Shown in pieces: positions 1 through 8,357 of a stretch of DNA of 64,000 bases (positions are counted from its first letter, which is position 1; the number at the start of each line of letters is the position of its first letter). A program made the position numbers and the translations under genes. The notes beneath the pieces are model-generated. The model was not told the DNA's origin. It was given only the letters and a program-made list of their open reading frames with translations, and did not search any database. Source of the stretch: Vibrio splendidus 12E03 (GTDB lineage Bacteria > Pseudomonadota > Gammaproteobacteria > Enterobacterales > Vibrionaceae); NCBI RefSeq assembly GCF_000272105.2, contig NZ_AJZD02000062.1, positions 28,656 to 92,655 of the forward strand, given 5' to 3'.

Positions 1-859
1 CACGCTCACCAAGTTGACGGTATACCTGAACATTCAACGAACGGTCTTGGATAGTCGGCATGTCATCTTGGATTTGCTTCACTGTGCTGTGAACCAGAGT
101 TTCTAACCATTCCCCGTTTGAGAAGCGGCGTGCGTCTTCGTTGGCAAAGGTCAAAATACCGTTGTCGTAAGTCGCGATCTTAGCTTCAACCAAATCACTC
201 AATAGCATGTTCAGTTCACGATAGCCTTGTTGCTTCTCAGATAGGCCTACATCAAGTTTTTGTTCTTTACGGCAGGTCGTTGCTAGGTAGTTCAATGTCG
301 CAAGGCCAGGGCCTAATTCGAGTGCGTTACTCGCCCAACGTTCACCCAGTTCATAAAGTTTCTGATCCAGTTGCGGAGACAGCTGAACATCGCTGAATTC
401 ACCGCGAGCACCAAATACCGTTAGGTAGTCGTCGATAGTGATGCGGTCTTGAACTTGTGCGTCTTCTTTGCCATTTGGGTAAAGCCAGCAAAGCTTGTCG
501 CTGTTTGGTTCAACCACGAAGATTGGCCAGTGGTAAGTACGGAATACTTCGTACACAGAAAGTAGGCGGTGACGAAGGCCACAACTTGCGTTGAGCTTCA
601 CTTCTTGGCCGCGTGCTTTGAGGTCTTCGGCAAGAGTTTGGATAGATTCTTTAATAACGGACGTGTTTACGATGGTCGGAATTTCGAAAAACTCACTGGT
701 AATGTCGCGCTTGTGCAAAACGCTGTCTAAACGTTTGTACATACTGACTTGATTTTTGTCGCCGATAAACACGATGTGAGTGCTGACCGTTCGGTTATCA
801 AGTAAAGGGGTGAGCAAGCGAATGGGGTCTTGATCGATAATGCCAACATGAACAGCCAT
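1..859 (-). CDS. CARF-domain DUF1887 protein (Card1/Can2-like), 3' end cut off
   Basis: The reading frame starts at the ATG whose complement is at 857-859 and stays open to the left edge, giving 286 codons of a protein that is about 385 residues in Vibrio relatives. It begins MAVHVGIIDQDPIRL and contains a conserved NASCGLRHRL block near residue 100. This matches the DUF1887 family, typified by V. cholerae VC1899, which was structurally characterised and later used as a comparison for Card1/Can2 nucleases. In that family residues 1 to about 140 form a CARF (cyclic-oligoadenylate sensing) fold, followed by a winged helix and a C-terminal restriction-endonuclease-like domain. Only the first two parts and the lead-in to the third are visible; the catalytic residues lie outside the window. 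No CRISPR array, Cas10 or cyclase gene is nearby. The family assignment is from memory of the protein sequence; nuclease activity is inference. Confidence 0.8.
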   Translation of the reverse strand, partial: MAVHVGIIDQDPIRLLTPLLDNRTVSTHIVFIGDKNQVSMYKRLDSVLHKRDITSEFFEIPTIVNTSVIKESIQTLAEDLKARGQEVKLNASCGLRHRLLSVYEVFRTYHWPIFVVEPNSDKLCWLYPNGKEDAQVQDRITIDDYLTVFGARGEFSDVQLSPQLDQKLYELGERWASNALELGPGLATLNYLATTCRKEQKLDVGLSEKQQGYRELNMLLSDLVEAKIATYDNGILTFANEDARRFSNGEWLETLVHSTVKQIQDDMPTIQDRSLNVQVYRQLGER

Positions 860-947
860 ATAAATTCCTTAATAGCGGCTCGCTCATAAAGGTGAAAGAA
901 AAAACGGGAAGCAGCAAGCCTTAATAATCATATAATGACAAAGCTCA

Positions 948-982
948 TAAAAAACAAGGGCAACCCTTGATAAAAGTTGCCC
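948..982 (-). terminator. Intrinsic terminator after the chemoreceptor gene
   Basis: GGGCAAC (958-964) pairs with GTTGCCC (976-982). On the minus strand the stem is followed by a T-rich run (complement of six A at 949-954). It separates the chemoreceptor gene from the downstream CARF gene. Confidence 0.75.
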
Positions 983-1056
983 TAGCTCAATTAGTTACCA
1001 CTATTGGGTAAGAAGTCTCAAGAATCTCACTAAATATCTATCGATTCTTCATTTAT

Positions 1057-3048
1057 CTATAGTTTGAATTGATGTACTAAATCACCTTGCTGATTTGCTA
1101 GAATCGTTAGGTTTTGGCTTGCCTCCGCAATTGAAGACATCGCTTGGTAACTCTTATCTGCGATGTGGTTGATGTCTTCGATGTTGCGTGCAATATCGCC
1201 AGACGTTTCACTCTGCTCAGCGGCTGCTTGAGAGATGTGTGTACTCATGTGGCTAATCTCTAGAATCAAGGCTTGGATCTCTTCCATCGCGCTGTTTGCA
1301 CTTGAAGCTTGTTGAACCGACATGTCCATATCGCTCATACAGCTTTCAATTACGTTACTTGCAGTTTTCGAGCTTGATTGCAGATTGCTGATCATGGTCT
1401 CGATTTCAGAGGTCGATTGAGTGGTCTTTTGCGCTAGCACTCGTACTTCATCGGCAACGACTGCAAAACCACGACCTTGTTCACCTGCACGCGCTGCTTC
1501 GATTGCCGCATTAAGTGCAAGTAGGTTGGTCTGTTCAGCAATACCACGAATAACGTCAAGGATTGAACCAATCTGGCTACTCATCTGTTGTAGCTCGCCT
1601 ACAGCGCCCACTGATTCAGTAAGGCGAACTTCAAGCTGATTAATGGTGCTGATGTTGGTGTTCATGATCTGACGACCAGACTCAGAAGCCGATTCTACTT
1701 GTTGAACCATGGTGAGTGAGCTTTGCGCGCTGTTCGCCACTTCTTGTACAGAATGAGACATCTCTGTCATTGCGGTCGCAACAGTCGCGGTTTGCTCACG
1801 TTGGCTGTTCAATTGAGCCTGCGTTTCAGATGACGTCTTCTGGTTGACGCTTGCAGTCTTAGTTAAGTCATCTGAAGCATCATTCAACTTCACAAGGATG
1901 TTGTGTAGGTTGTCAGCCAAGGTGTTGATGTGACGGCTCACACGGCTGAATTCGTTGTCGTAACGAATGTCGATACGCTGAGTCATATCGCCTTCGGTTA
2001 GACCTTCTAACGTACCTAGGATGCGAGTTAATGGCTCTCGTACGCTATGTGCAATGTGGTAACCAATTGCAGCTGCGAACACGGTTACAACAATGCCAAT
2101 TGCAATCGCGTTGAATAGGCCTTTGTCGTAGATGCTGCTTGCGTCAGCGAGTGATGAGTTGAGTTGCTCTTCAGCGGTCACGTTGAATGAGTCCAAAACA
2201 GCCATCGCTTGGTCAACTTCTACGGCTAGGTTGGCGATGTTCACGTACAGCGCTTGCTTGGCTTGCAGGTAGTTGTTGTGTTTGTCTAGTACGCCACCTT
2301 TCTGACCAACGTCTTTGGTGAACTTCTGAACTGACTCATCGAAGACATTCTTAAGTGCTGGTAGTTGTGTTGATAGGCCGCGATAAGCGTAGTTAAGATG
2401 AGTAACGGCCTTTTTGTTTTGGTTAACGGCTTTCTGAACGAAGGCAACATCAGAGCTAGCAAGTGCATCAGAGGTAATAACTTCTGCATCTTGCAGTTTA
2501 ATAAAGTAGCTCTTTGCCATCACTTTTACAGAGATGCTTTTTTGATCGGCAACGTATTCTTTCATGCCAACGGTTAATTCTGAATGTAAGCGTTGGAAGT
2601 CACGAGAGGCTTTTTGCACTTGTTCTTGTGCTTCGAACATCGCGACGTAGTTGTTCATCGCTTCGTCTGCTTCTGCGAAGTAGCGCTCTTCCATCGCTCT
2701 TAACTGCGCGATACGTTCGGTGAGCGAAACATTGTCTTGGCTTGCTGCTTCTAAGTTACCTAGTACTTCAGAAAACGAGTTTTGTGATGCAGCAAACTCT
2801 GTACGCATTGCAGACATGCGTTCAGCGTTTTGGGTGGTTAAGAAATCTTTGAATGACTTATCAGCAGAAAGCAATTGAACACTTGTTTGATTTGAAAGCG
2901 CGACAAGTGGTAATGAGGTTTCTGAGACACTCTCAAAATTGCTGTGTATCTGATTCATGCTGTTCATCATGATGGTTATCGTGACTGCGAACATGATGAT
3001 GATCAGTGCGAAACCAGCGTACATACGCTTGATCACAGATCCCTTCAT
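1057..3048 (-). CDS. Methyl-accepting chemotaxis protein
   Basis: A 663-residue transmembrane chemoreceptor that would signal to CheA/CheW. The N-terminus has a membrane segment at about residues 11-29. A long, mostly helical periplasmic sensor of about 280 residues follows, then a second membrane segment at about 312-333 and a HAMP linker. The cytoplasmic signalling domain carries the diagnostic hairpin tip around residues 503-530 ([20 protein letters not shown]). The protein ends QFKL without a C-terminal pentapeptide for CheR tethering. The ligand cannot be named; the helical sensor resembles four-helix-bundle types rather than Cache. The gene is monocistronic by appearance, ends at a terminator, and faces away from hinT across a 277-bp gap that must hold both promoters. 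Confidence 0.93.
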   Translation of the reverse strand: MKGSVIKRMYAGFALIIIMFAVTITIMMNSMNQIHSNFESVSETSLPLVALSNQTSVQLLSADKSFKDFLTTQNAERMSAMRTEFAASQNSFSEVLGNLEAASQDNVSLTERIAQLRAMEERYFAEADEAMNNYVAMFEAQEQVQKASRDFQRLHSELTVGMKEYVADQKSISVKVMAKSYFIKLQDAEVITSDALASSDVAFVQKAVNQNKKAVTHLNYAYRGLSTQLPALKNVFDESVQKFTKDVGQKGGVLDKHNNYLQAKQALYVNIANLAVEVDQAMAVLDSFNVTAEEQLNSSLADASSIYDKGLFNAIAIGIVVTVFAAAIGYHIAHSVREPLTRILGTLEGLTEGDMTQRIDIRYDNEFSRVSRHINTLADNLHNILVKLNDASDDLTKTASVNQKTSSETQAQLNSQREQTATVATAMTEMSHSVQEVANSAQSSLTMVQQVESASESGRQIMNTNISTINQLEVRLTESVGAVGELQQMSSQIGSILDVIRGIAEQTNLLALNAAIEAARAGEQGRGFAVVADEVRVLAQKTTQSTSEIETMISNLQSSSKTASNVIESCMSDMDMSVQQASSANSAMEEIQALILEISHMSTHISQAAAEQSETSGDIARNIEDINHIADKSYQAMSSIAEASQNLTILANQQGDLVHQFKL

Positions 3049-3325
3049 GGCTTTCTCCCTAAATAAAAATGCAGACCTAATGTCAGGTCAAAGTAAAACT
3101 AACAAAATTATCAGCATTCTATTGAGCTCGGCTTACGCATTTTATGACGCACACGTCAAAAATAACCCTCAGTTATAACCAACATGCCATTCTTGAGAGC
3201 TAAGGCTCGTTTTCTTTGATTTGAACGGTGTTTTTTATTATGCTTTAAAGCAGATTTATTGTGGTTTGATGCGGCATAGCGCATACTCAAAGCATTAAAA
3301 AATATATGTTTTATCGGAGAGAAAC

Positions 3326-3676
3326 ATGGCTGAAGAAACCATTTTTAGTAAGATCATCAATAAAGAAATCCCAGCAGATCTACTATATCAAGACGATTTA
3401 GTAACCGCATTTCGTGATATTAACCCTCGCGCGCCAAGCCATATCCTAATAATCCCTAACAAGTTGATTCCAACAACTAACGATGTTGAAGTCGAAGATG
3501 AAGCGATGATGGGCCGCATGTTTACCGTTGCTCGGAAGTTAGCAAAAGAAGAAGGCATTGCAGAAGATGGCTATCGTCTTATCGTGAACTGTAACTCTCA
3601 CGGTGGCCAAGAGGTTTATCATATTCACATGCACTTGGTTGGTGGCCGTCCACTTGGTCCGCTATTAATGAGCTAA
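3326..3676 (+). CDS. hinT: HIT-family purine nucleoside phosphoramidase HinT
   Basis: A 116-residue protein of the usual HinT length (E. coli 119). It carries the histidine triad HIHMH at residues 99-103 followed by LVGG, and the N-terminal TIFSKI.NKEIPA block. HinT hydrolyses nucleoside 5'-phosphoramidates and acyl-adenylates in the cytoplasm. A good Shine-Dalgarno (GGAGAG, about 3316-3321) precedes the ATG. It leads the block hinT-lipoproteins-lpoB-thiK-ycfP-ndh that is conserved with E. coli. Its last codons overlap the first unit of a 19-bp tandem repeat. Confidence 0.95.
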   Translation: MAEETIFSKIINKEIPADLLYQDDLVTAFRDINPRAPSHILIIPNKLIPTTNDVEVEDEAMMGRMFTVARKLAKEEGIAEDGYRLIVNCNSHGGQEVYHIHMHLVGGRPLGPLLMS

Positions 3677-3732
3677 TAAAAAGTTAATGAGCTGATGAAA
3701 AGCTAACGAGTTAATGAAAGCTAATGGGCTAG
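3665..3732 (+). repeat. Degenerate 19-bp tandem repeat spanning the end of hinT
   Basis: TTAATGAGCTAATAAAAAG (3665-3683) is followed directly by TTAATGAGCTGATGAAAAG (3684-3702), which differs at two positions. An 18-nt degenerate copy (3703-3720) and a partial copy (3721-3732) come next. The first unit encodes the last residues and stop of hinT. Confidence 0.8.
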
Positions 3733-3751
3733 TTTAAACGAGCTCATTAGC
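3720..3751 (+). terminator. Hairpin after hinT, possible terminator without a strong U tract
   Basis: GCTAATGGGCT (3720-3730) pairs with AGCTCATTAGC (3741-3751), ten Watson-Crick pairs and one G-T. No long T run follows, so it may be an RNA 3'-end stabiliser rather than a terminator. The left arm is the last tandem-repeat unit. Confidence 0.45.
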
Positions 3752-3791
3752 AGGTTAACACTAGTAGTTAGTTGGAAAATTTGTAGTTTGT

Positions 3792-3948
3792 ATGCCAACT
3801 TTAAGTTCTATCTGTTGTCTGAATATTGGCATCGCCTAGGCAGAGGCTAAATCAGTAGGGTTTCAACTGGCTTGAGATCCTTTTTACAACACGTTTCGTT
3901 TTGATAATGAGACCACGAAAGGTCAGCAGACCCTAATAAAGTTGGCAT
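3792..3948 (+). repeat. Nested inverted repeats in the lipoprotein-operon leader
   Basis: A perfect 12-bp inverted repeat, ATGCCAACTTTA (3792-3803) and TAAAGTTGGCAT (3937-3948), encloses 133 bp. Inside, TAGGGT (3856-3861) pairs with ACCCTA (3930-3935), and GACC (3911-3914) with GGTC (3921-3924). The structure ends 12 bases before the Shine-Dalgarno of the next gene. It could be a folded 5' leader RNA or a small mobile-type repeat; sequence alone does not decide. Confidence 0.6.
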
Positions 3949-3972
3949 TTTAAACATGCACGGAGACGATAA

Positions 3973-5364
3973 GTGAAGCAACAGTTTAGATTCGCTTCCA
4001 TTGCCCTGTTATCGGCGTTGACCGTAGGTTGTGCGAGTATGTCTGCAGGAAGCCTGTTCAGTCATTACAGCGCACAAAACAAAGCGATCTACCAAGCCGT
4101 TAAATCTGGAGATTATTCAGAGGCTCAGCAAGAGCTACCAGATTACGCGGCAGGCGACATCCTTGATAACTTTGAAAGAGGCAGAATTAATCTGCTGGAT
4201 CAAAAATACCCTGAGAGTAAGGCTTCGTTTGAAGTGGCTGATCAGGCGGTGACTGAGCAGCAACGCAAAGCCGTGATCTCAATTTCAGACAGTGCAACCA
4301 GTGTGGGTGCGTTGGCTGTGAATGACAATATTACCGAGTATGTGCCAGCCGATTACGAGTTGGGCTTTCTTCATCTGTATCTTGGTTTAAATTACCTCAA
4401 GAAAAACGATTTGGAAGGTGCGGTGATCGAAATGCGTCGCGCCAACCAAGTTCAAGAGCAAGCGAAGAAGCAACGCGAAGCTGAGTTAGACCGGGCAGCT
4501 AACGATGCGAAGAAGCAAGGTTTGTCTGCCAATGTCGGTAGCATCCTTGCCAATTACCCTGATGCGGGTAAAAAGCTGCAGTCAGTACAGAATGCGTATC
4601 TGATGTTCTTGTCTGGTCTGCTTTATGAAGCGTCAAATGATTTAAACAGCGCCTACGTTGACTACCGTCGTGCTTTAGCTGTGATGCCAGAGAACCAAGA
4701 AATCATCGATAGAACCATGGCGACAGCCGCTCGTTTAGGGATGCGACAAGATTTAGCGACACTAGAAAAACGTTATAAGCAGTCTTCTAAAATTAATGCA
4801 GGTGAAGGGAGAGTAATTGTTCTTCAAGAACAGAGCGCTGTACAAGCTATGGACAGTTGGCGACTAGATTTACCTGTTTATGACAGTCGCGATCAGGGAG
4901 CGATATACTCTCTTGCGCTGCCATATTACCCGAGCCAAAACGTAGAGCGTTTTTCTGCATTACGAATCAGCGGGCAGCCGCTACAAGAGCACTTGATTAC
5001 CGATGTAAATGCAATGGCTCAAAACGATTTATCTGAGCGTATGACGAGCATTGTTATTCGCCAAGCGCTACGTGTGGTTGCGAAAGATCGCATTCGTAAA
5101 GAAGCCACCAAAGGCGATGATGTCGGTAATATTCTGTTCAACGTGTGGAACACACTGACAGAGCAACCAGACACTCGCAGTTGGCAATCTTTACCTGCAG
5201 AGATTAAGAGCAGCACGTTTGTAGCAAACAGTGGTCAATATACGTTGGAGGCTGGCGCTAAAACGTATGACTTTGATATTCGAGAGGGGCAGACCACCTT
5301 GGTGTGGATTTCTCGACAAGGAAACAACGCAACAATGTGGCATAAACAGCTAGGGAGGCTGTAA
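3973..5364 (+). CDS. COG3014-family TPR-type lipoprotein
   Basis: A 463-residue outer-envelope lipoprotein of unknown biochemical role. It starts at a GTG, supported by the GGAG Shine-Dalgarno at 3962-3965. The signal peptide ends in a lipobox LTVGC, with the lipidated cysteine at residue 20. Residues about 40-260 contain helical, TPR-like segments (for example a GLNYLKKNDLEGAVIEMRRA stretch), followed by a C-terminal domain rich in beta strands. It overlaps ycfL by one base and is followed by lpoB, so the three lipoprotein genes probably form one transcript. In Vibrio this gene stands where E. coli goes directly from hinT to ycfL, suggesting a role linked to LpoB or the outer membrane. That link is inferred from context only. 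Confidence 0.8.
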   Translation: MKQQFRFASIALLSALTVGCASMSAGSLFSHYSAQNKAIYQAVKSGDYSEAQQELPDYAAGDILDNFERGRINLLDQKYPESKASFEVADQAVTEQQRKAVISISDSATSVGALAVNDNITEYVPADYELGFLHLYLGLNYLKKNDLEGAVIEMRRANQVQEQAKKQREAELDRAANDAKKQGLSANVGSILANYPDAGKKLQSVQNAYLMFLSGLLYEASNDLNSAYVDYRRALAVMPENQEIIDRTMATAARLGMRQDLATLEKRYKQSSKINAGEGRVIVLQEQSAVQAMDSWRLDLPVYDSRDQGAIYSLALPYYPSQNVERFSALRISGQPLQEHLITDVNAMAQNDLSERMTSIVIRQALRVVAKDRIRKEATKGDDVGNILFNVWNTLTEQPDTRSWQSLPAEIKSSTFVANSGQYTLEAGAKTYDFDIREGQTTLVWISRQGNNATMWHKQLGRL

Positions 5365-5747
5365 TGAAAAAGTGGTTAGTGAGCTTAGCAGCGGTTATGG
5401 CTCTGGCTGGTTGTGCTGATAATACAGCTGGTGTAAGGGTCGATAGTCTGACTCAGAACGTTTTCTTTGGTGACAATGTATTGGGCAGCCGCTTACAGGT
5501 TGAAGATATCCGCACCGATTTAGTCGACGGTCATACGCGAGGAATCGTTCGTTTAAACAGTAACTATAAAGGCGATCAACATATCCTTTATCGTTTTTAC
5601 TGGTACGACGATGCCGGCCTTGAGGTCAACCTAAAGCAAGGTCCTTGGAAGCAAGCGATTGTTCGTGGTTTTGAAAGTATTTCGTTGTCGGAAGTGTCGG
5701 TAAACCCGAAAGCGACTCAGTTTAGAGTTCAGTTCCGAGAGCAGTAA
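5364..5747 (+). CDS. ycfL: YcfL-family lipoprotein (DUF1425)
   Basis: A 127-residue small lipoprotein. The signal peptide MKKWLVSLAAVMALAGC puts the lipidated cysteine at residue 17. The mature part has the YcfL/DUF1425 pattern, including a RFYWYDDAGLEV segment near residue 80. The ATG shares its A with the stop of the preceding lipoprotein gene (TAATG), implying translational coupling. Its position before lpoB is the same as in E. coli. Function is unknown in the family. Confidence 0.85.
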   Translation: MKKWLVSLAAVMALAGCADNTAGVRVDSLTQNVFFGDNVLGSRLQVEDIRTDLVDGHTRGIVRLNSNYKGDQHILYRFYWYDDAGLEVNLKQGPWKQAIVRGFESISLSEVSVNPKATQFRVQFREQ

Positions 5748-5833
5748 GTTAGACAAAACGGATCGAATGGTTCGTAAATATAAGAATTTAAGAGTGTGGG
5801 TAACCCCACTCAGTGATAAGTTGAGGAAACAAA

Positions 5834-6424
5834 ATGAAAAAGAGTGTCATTGCGCTACTAGGTTTAGCGGTTATTTTAGGCGGTTGTTCGAACAAGGTAA
5901 GCTACGGTGATGCACAAGCAGTAGAAACCACGACAATCGATTTCGGTTCAACTGACCTTCAAACGATTGCGGGTGAAATGGTCGATAGCATGATGGCGTC
6001 TGGTTCAGTGTCTTACATTACTCGTGAACAGCGTCCAATCGTATTTGTAGAGCGAATCAAGAACAAAACAAGTGAGCACATCGATACTGAGTCAATCACT
6101 GACACCATCAGTACGAAGATGTTGAACTCTGGTAAGTTCCGTTTCGTTGATATGGACCGTGTAGAGTCTGTTCGTGACCAATTGAACTTCCAAAACAACG
6201 ATGAGCTTGTAAACCAAAGTTCAGCAATTCAATTCGGTAAAATGGTTGGTGCTCAGTACATGCTGTACGGCAACCTATCAAGCATCGTTAAGAAAGACGG
6301 TAGCGACGAAGACGTTTACTACAAAATGACGATGCGTCTAATGGACCTTGAGTCTGGCTTGATTGAATGGGCTGACGAGACTGAAATCCGTAAGCAACAA
6401 TCTAAGAGCCTACTAGGCCTTTAA
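5834..6424 (+). CDS. lpoB: Penicillin-binding protein activator LpoB
   Basis: A 196-residue outer-membrane lipoprotein, with the lipobox cysteine at residue 18 (LGGC). LpoB crosses the peptidoglycan and stimulates the glycan polymerase and transpeptidase activity of PBP1b. The globular domain from about residue 50 on matches the family, including the TDTISTKMLNSGKFRFVD block. The E. coli protein is 213 residues; the shorter length here reflects a reduced proline-rich linker after the lipid anchor. It lies between ycfL and thiK as in E. coli. An AGGAA Shine-Dalgarno sits just before the ATG, and a terminator at 6547-6577 follows. Confidence 0.88.
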   Translation: MKKSVIALLGLAVILGGCSNKVSYGDAQAVETTTIDFGSTDLQTIAGEMVDSMMASGSVSYITREQRPIVFVERIKNKTSEHIDTESITDTISTKMLNSGKFRFVDMDRVESVRDQLNFQNNDELVNQSSAIQFGKMVGAQYMLYGNLSSIVKKDGSDEDVYYKMTMRLMDLESGLIEWADETEIRKQQSKSLLGL

Positions 6425-6455
6425 TTTTGCTTACTTGCCAACTAAACGCAGCCAG

Positions 6456-6499
6456 TTTTGACAGCGTCTAGTATTGGTAGCACTTAATTTTGACAGCGT
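6456..6499 (+). repeat. Pair of 12-bp direct repeats 32 bp apart
   Basis: TTTTGACAGCGT occurs at 6456-6467 and again at 6488-6499, each followed by a similar (C/A)TAG sequence. The 32-bp spacing is about three helical turns, as for a protein bound twice to one DNA face. Each copy contains TTGACA, but no good -10 follows at 16-18 bp. Confidence 0.5.
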
Positions 6500-6546
6500 A
6501 TAGCTTGGTCACACGCCAATGCATTGCATGATGTGCTGTTTATGAA

Positions 6547-6577
6547 GAGACACTGGCTTTTGGTCAGTGTCTTTTTT
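6547..6577 (+). terminator. Intrinsic terminator after lpoB
   Basis: GACACTG (6549-6555) pairs with CAGTGTC (6565-6571), followed by six T. It ends the lipoprotein transcript before the thiK-like gene. Confidence 0.85.
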
Positions 6578-6609
6578 GTAGGGAATGAAGACGTTTATAG
6601 GGAGTAAAT

Positions 6610-7464
6610 ATGGCAATTTTTTCTTGGTCTGAAGCTAAGCTTCTTGATACCAGTTTGAGTTCGCTTGATGGTTACTTTTCTGAGTCACCTGTTAGAGCTC
6701 AAACGCTGACCGGCGGGTTGACCAATCGATGTTGGAAGTTGGTGTTAGCCGATGGCACAGCGTATGTTTGGCGGCCAACCACTCCTATCACCAAAGCGTT
6801 CTTCATCTCTCGTCATGAAGAGTACCAAGTGCTGTCTACGATTGAACGTCTAGGTATTGGACCAAGTCCAATAGTGGTCAATGAGCAAGGCTTATTGGTT
6901 GAATGGATTGCGGGTGAGACGCTTTACGAAGGCTTAGAGCTTGATGATTTGTTGAAGACACTGATCTCAGTGCATCTGGTTAATACTGCGCGATTACCAC
7001 TGCAACCATTCAGTTTCACGGCGCGAGTCGACCATTACTGGCTGCAGCTTGATGCGATTCATAAGACCGAAGCCTGCACTAAGATTTATCAAGAGTGGCG
7101 CGTGGCTCCGAGTATTACCAATGTTGACCTGTCTTTGTGCCATTTTGACTTAGGTGGTTATAACCTAGTGAGAAACAGTGACGGCATTAAGATTATTGAT
7201 TGGGAATACGCTGCGCTCGCAGACCCTAGGCTCGATTTAACATTAACCATTGCGGTTGCTGGCGTGCCAGTCTCAGAAGCGGTTGAGAAGTATTGTCAGC
7301 TGCGAGGTATCCATGATGTTCAGCCTTGGCTCGATGGTGTAGAAGCATGGTTACCAAGAAGCCAGATGATGGCGATGCTATGGTATTTACTTGCTCATCA
7401 GCTTTGGGGCGATGAAAGTTATCTGCGTGAAGCAGAGGCTCTGAGTCACACTTTATGTAGCTAG
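6610..7464 (+). CDS. thiK: Phosphotransferase, thiamine kinase (ThiK)-like
   Basis: A 284-residue protein of the aminoglycoside phosphotransferase/choline kinase fold. The catalytic loop is H178-x-D180-x4-N185 (HFDLGGYN) and the metal-binding aspartate is D197 in IIDWEY. The TGGLTNRCWK segment near residue 34 is the glycine-rich nucleotide loop. The position after lpoB matches E. coli thiK, which phosphorylates thiamine for salvage; that synteny is the main reason for the name. E. coli nagZ, which follows thiK there, is absent here. The substrate could be another small alcohol, so the specificity is inferred. Confidence 0.75.
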   Translation: MAIFSWSEAKLLDTSLSSLDGYFSESPVRAQTLTGGLTNRCWKLVLADGTAYVWRPTTPITKAFFISRHEEYQVLSTIERLGIGPSPIVVNEQGLLVEWIAGETLYEGLELDDLLKTLISVHLVNTARLPLQPFSFTARVDHYWLQLDAIHKTEACTKIYQEWRVAPSITNVDLSLCHFDLGGYNLVRNSDGIKIIDWEYAALADPRLDLTLTIAVAGVPVSEAVEKYCQLRGIHDVQPWLDGVEAWLPRSQMMAMLWYLLAHQLWGDESYLREAEALSHTLCS

Positions 7465-7572
7465 GATCACGTTTAGGAAGTGAAAAATATAATTTCTCAG
7501 CTGTTACCTTTAAAACCTTGTTTTTCGTGTTAGATTGATCAAAACGTACCAATATTCAACGGGGGAGGTACA

Positions 7573-8112
7573 ATGATTATCTATCTACATGGCTTCGACT
7601 CAACAAGCCCGGGCAATCACGAAAAAATACTGCAGTTGCAATTCATTGATGATGACGTTCGTTTCATCAACTACAGTACTTTGCATCCAAAACACGATAT
7701 GCAGCATCTGCTAAAAGAAGTGCATAAAGTGATAGAGCAATCCGATGATCCGCATCCCATTATTTGTGGTGTAGGTTTAGGTGGTTTTTGGTCTGAGCGT
7801 ATTGGTTTCTTATGTGGGATTAAGCAGGTGGTGTTCAACCCTAATCTGCACCCTGAGAACAACATGGTAGGTCGAATTGACCGTCCAGAAGAGTACGAAG
7901 ACATCGCAACTAAATGTGTTGCTCAGTACCGCATGAAAAACAAAGGACGCTGTTTGGTAGTGTTGTCTCGTGAAGATGAAATCCACGACAATACCAAAAC
8001 CGCTGCCGCGCTAGAAGATTACTACGACGTAATCTGGGATGAGAAAGAGAGTCATAAATTCAAAAAGATCTCTCAACATCTTCAAGCAATGAAAGCGTTC
8101 AAAAACGCTTAA
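7573..8112 (+). CDS. ycfP: YqiA/YcfP-family alpha/beta-fold protein
   Basis: A 179-residue protein with the family's N-terminal [16 protein letters not shown] block. A GVGLGGFW segment near residue 75 occupies the nucleophile-elbow position but carries glycine instead of serine, as is usual for YcfP, so hydrolase activity is doubtful. A GGGAGG Shine-Dalgarno (7562-7567) precedes the ATG. Its place between thiK and ndh is as in E. coli apart from the missing nagZ. Biological role unknown. Confidence 0.87.
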   Translation: MIIYLHGFDSTSPGNHEKILQLQFIDDDVRFINYSTLHPKHDMQHLLKEVHKVIEQSDDPHPIICGVGLGGFWSERIGFLCGIKQVVFNPNLHPENNMVGRIDRPEEYEDIATKCVAQYRMKNKGRCLVVLSREDEIHDNTKTAAALEDYYDVIWDEKESHKFKKISQHLQAMKAFKNA

Positions 8113-8130
8113 TCAATCTGGATGCTTTAT

Positions 8131-8161
8131 AAAAGCAGTGCTCAATGAGTGCTGCTTTTTT
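8131..8161 (+). terminator. Intrinsic terminator after ycfP
   Basis: AAAGCAG (8132-8138) pairs with CTGCTTT (8152-8158), with an imperfect inner stem, and a T run runs through 8161. Confidence 0.75.
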
Positions 8162-8297
8162 ACATCTGAACTTTTGCGTTCGTGTTTCATAAAGCGGTTA
8201 TCGCTGTTTTATCTGTGAGTTTGCGCATTTATAGATCAGTTTACGCAAACGTTAACTAATTAGTCGCGAATCCTCATTAAGGGTAAGGATTTTTTTG

Positions 8298-8325
8298 TTG
8301 CGGTCATCTTTTTGCTATATATAAT
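8298..8325 (+). promoter_or_regulatory. Candidate ndh promoter
   Basis: A -35-like TTGCGG at 8298-8303 and a perfect TATAAT at 8320-8325 are 16 bp apart. It is the best promoter match upstream of ndh; transcription would begin near 8332. Confidence 0.5.
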
Positions 8326-8343
8326 GTTCCAAAGTAAAATATT

Positions 8344-8357
8344 TTGACAAATATCAA
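8344..8357 (+). promoter_or_regulatory. FNR-like box downstream of the ndh promoter
   Basis: TTGACAAATATCAA matches the FNR consensus TTGAT-N4-ATCAA at nine of ten positions. It is centred about 18 bp after the proposed transcription start, a position suited to repression. FNR represses ndh in E. coli when oxygen is absent. Confidence 0.6.

Noticed and set aside
1..3048. Possible CRISPR or defence locus suggested by the CARF-domain gene
   Set aside because: No repeat-spacer array, cas gene or cyclase is present in the window; the neighbour is an ordinary chemoreceptor.
2957..3178. A plus-strand frame overlapping the chemoreceptor start
   Set aside because: It is antisense to the membrane segment of the chemoreceptor and has no ribosome site.
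8243..8258. ACGCAAACGTTAACTA, resembling a PurR operator, upstream of ndh
   Set aside because: Only the left half matches; 12 of 16 positions overall and no purine link for ndh.
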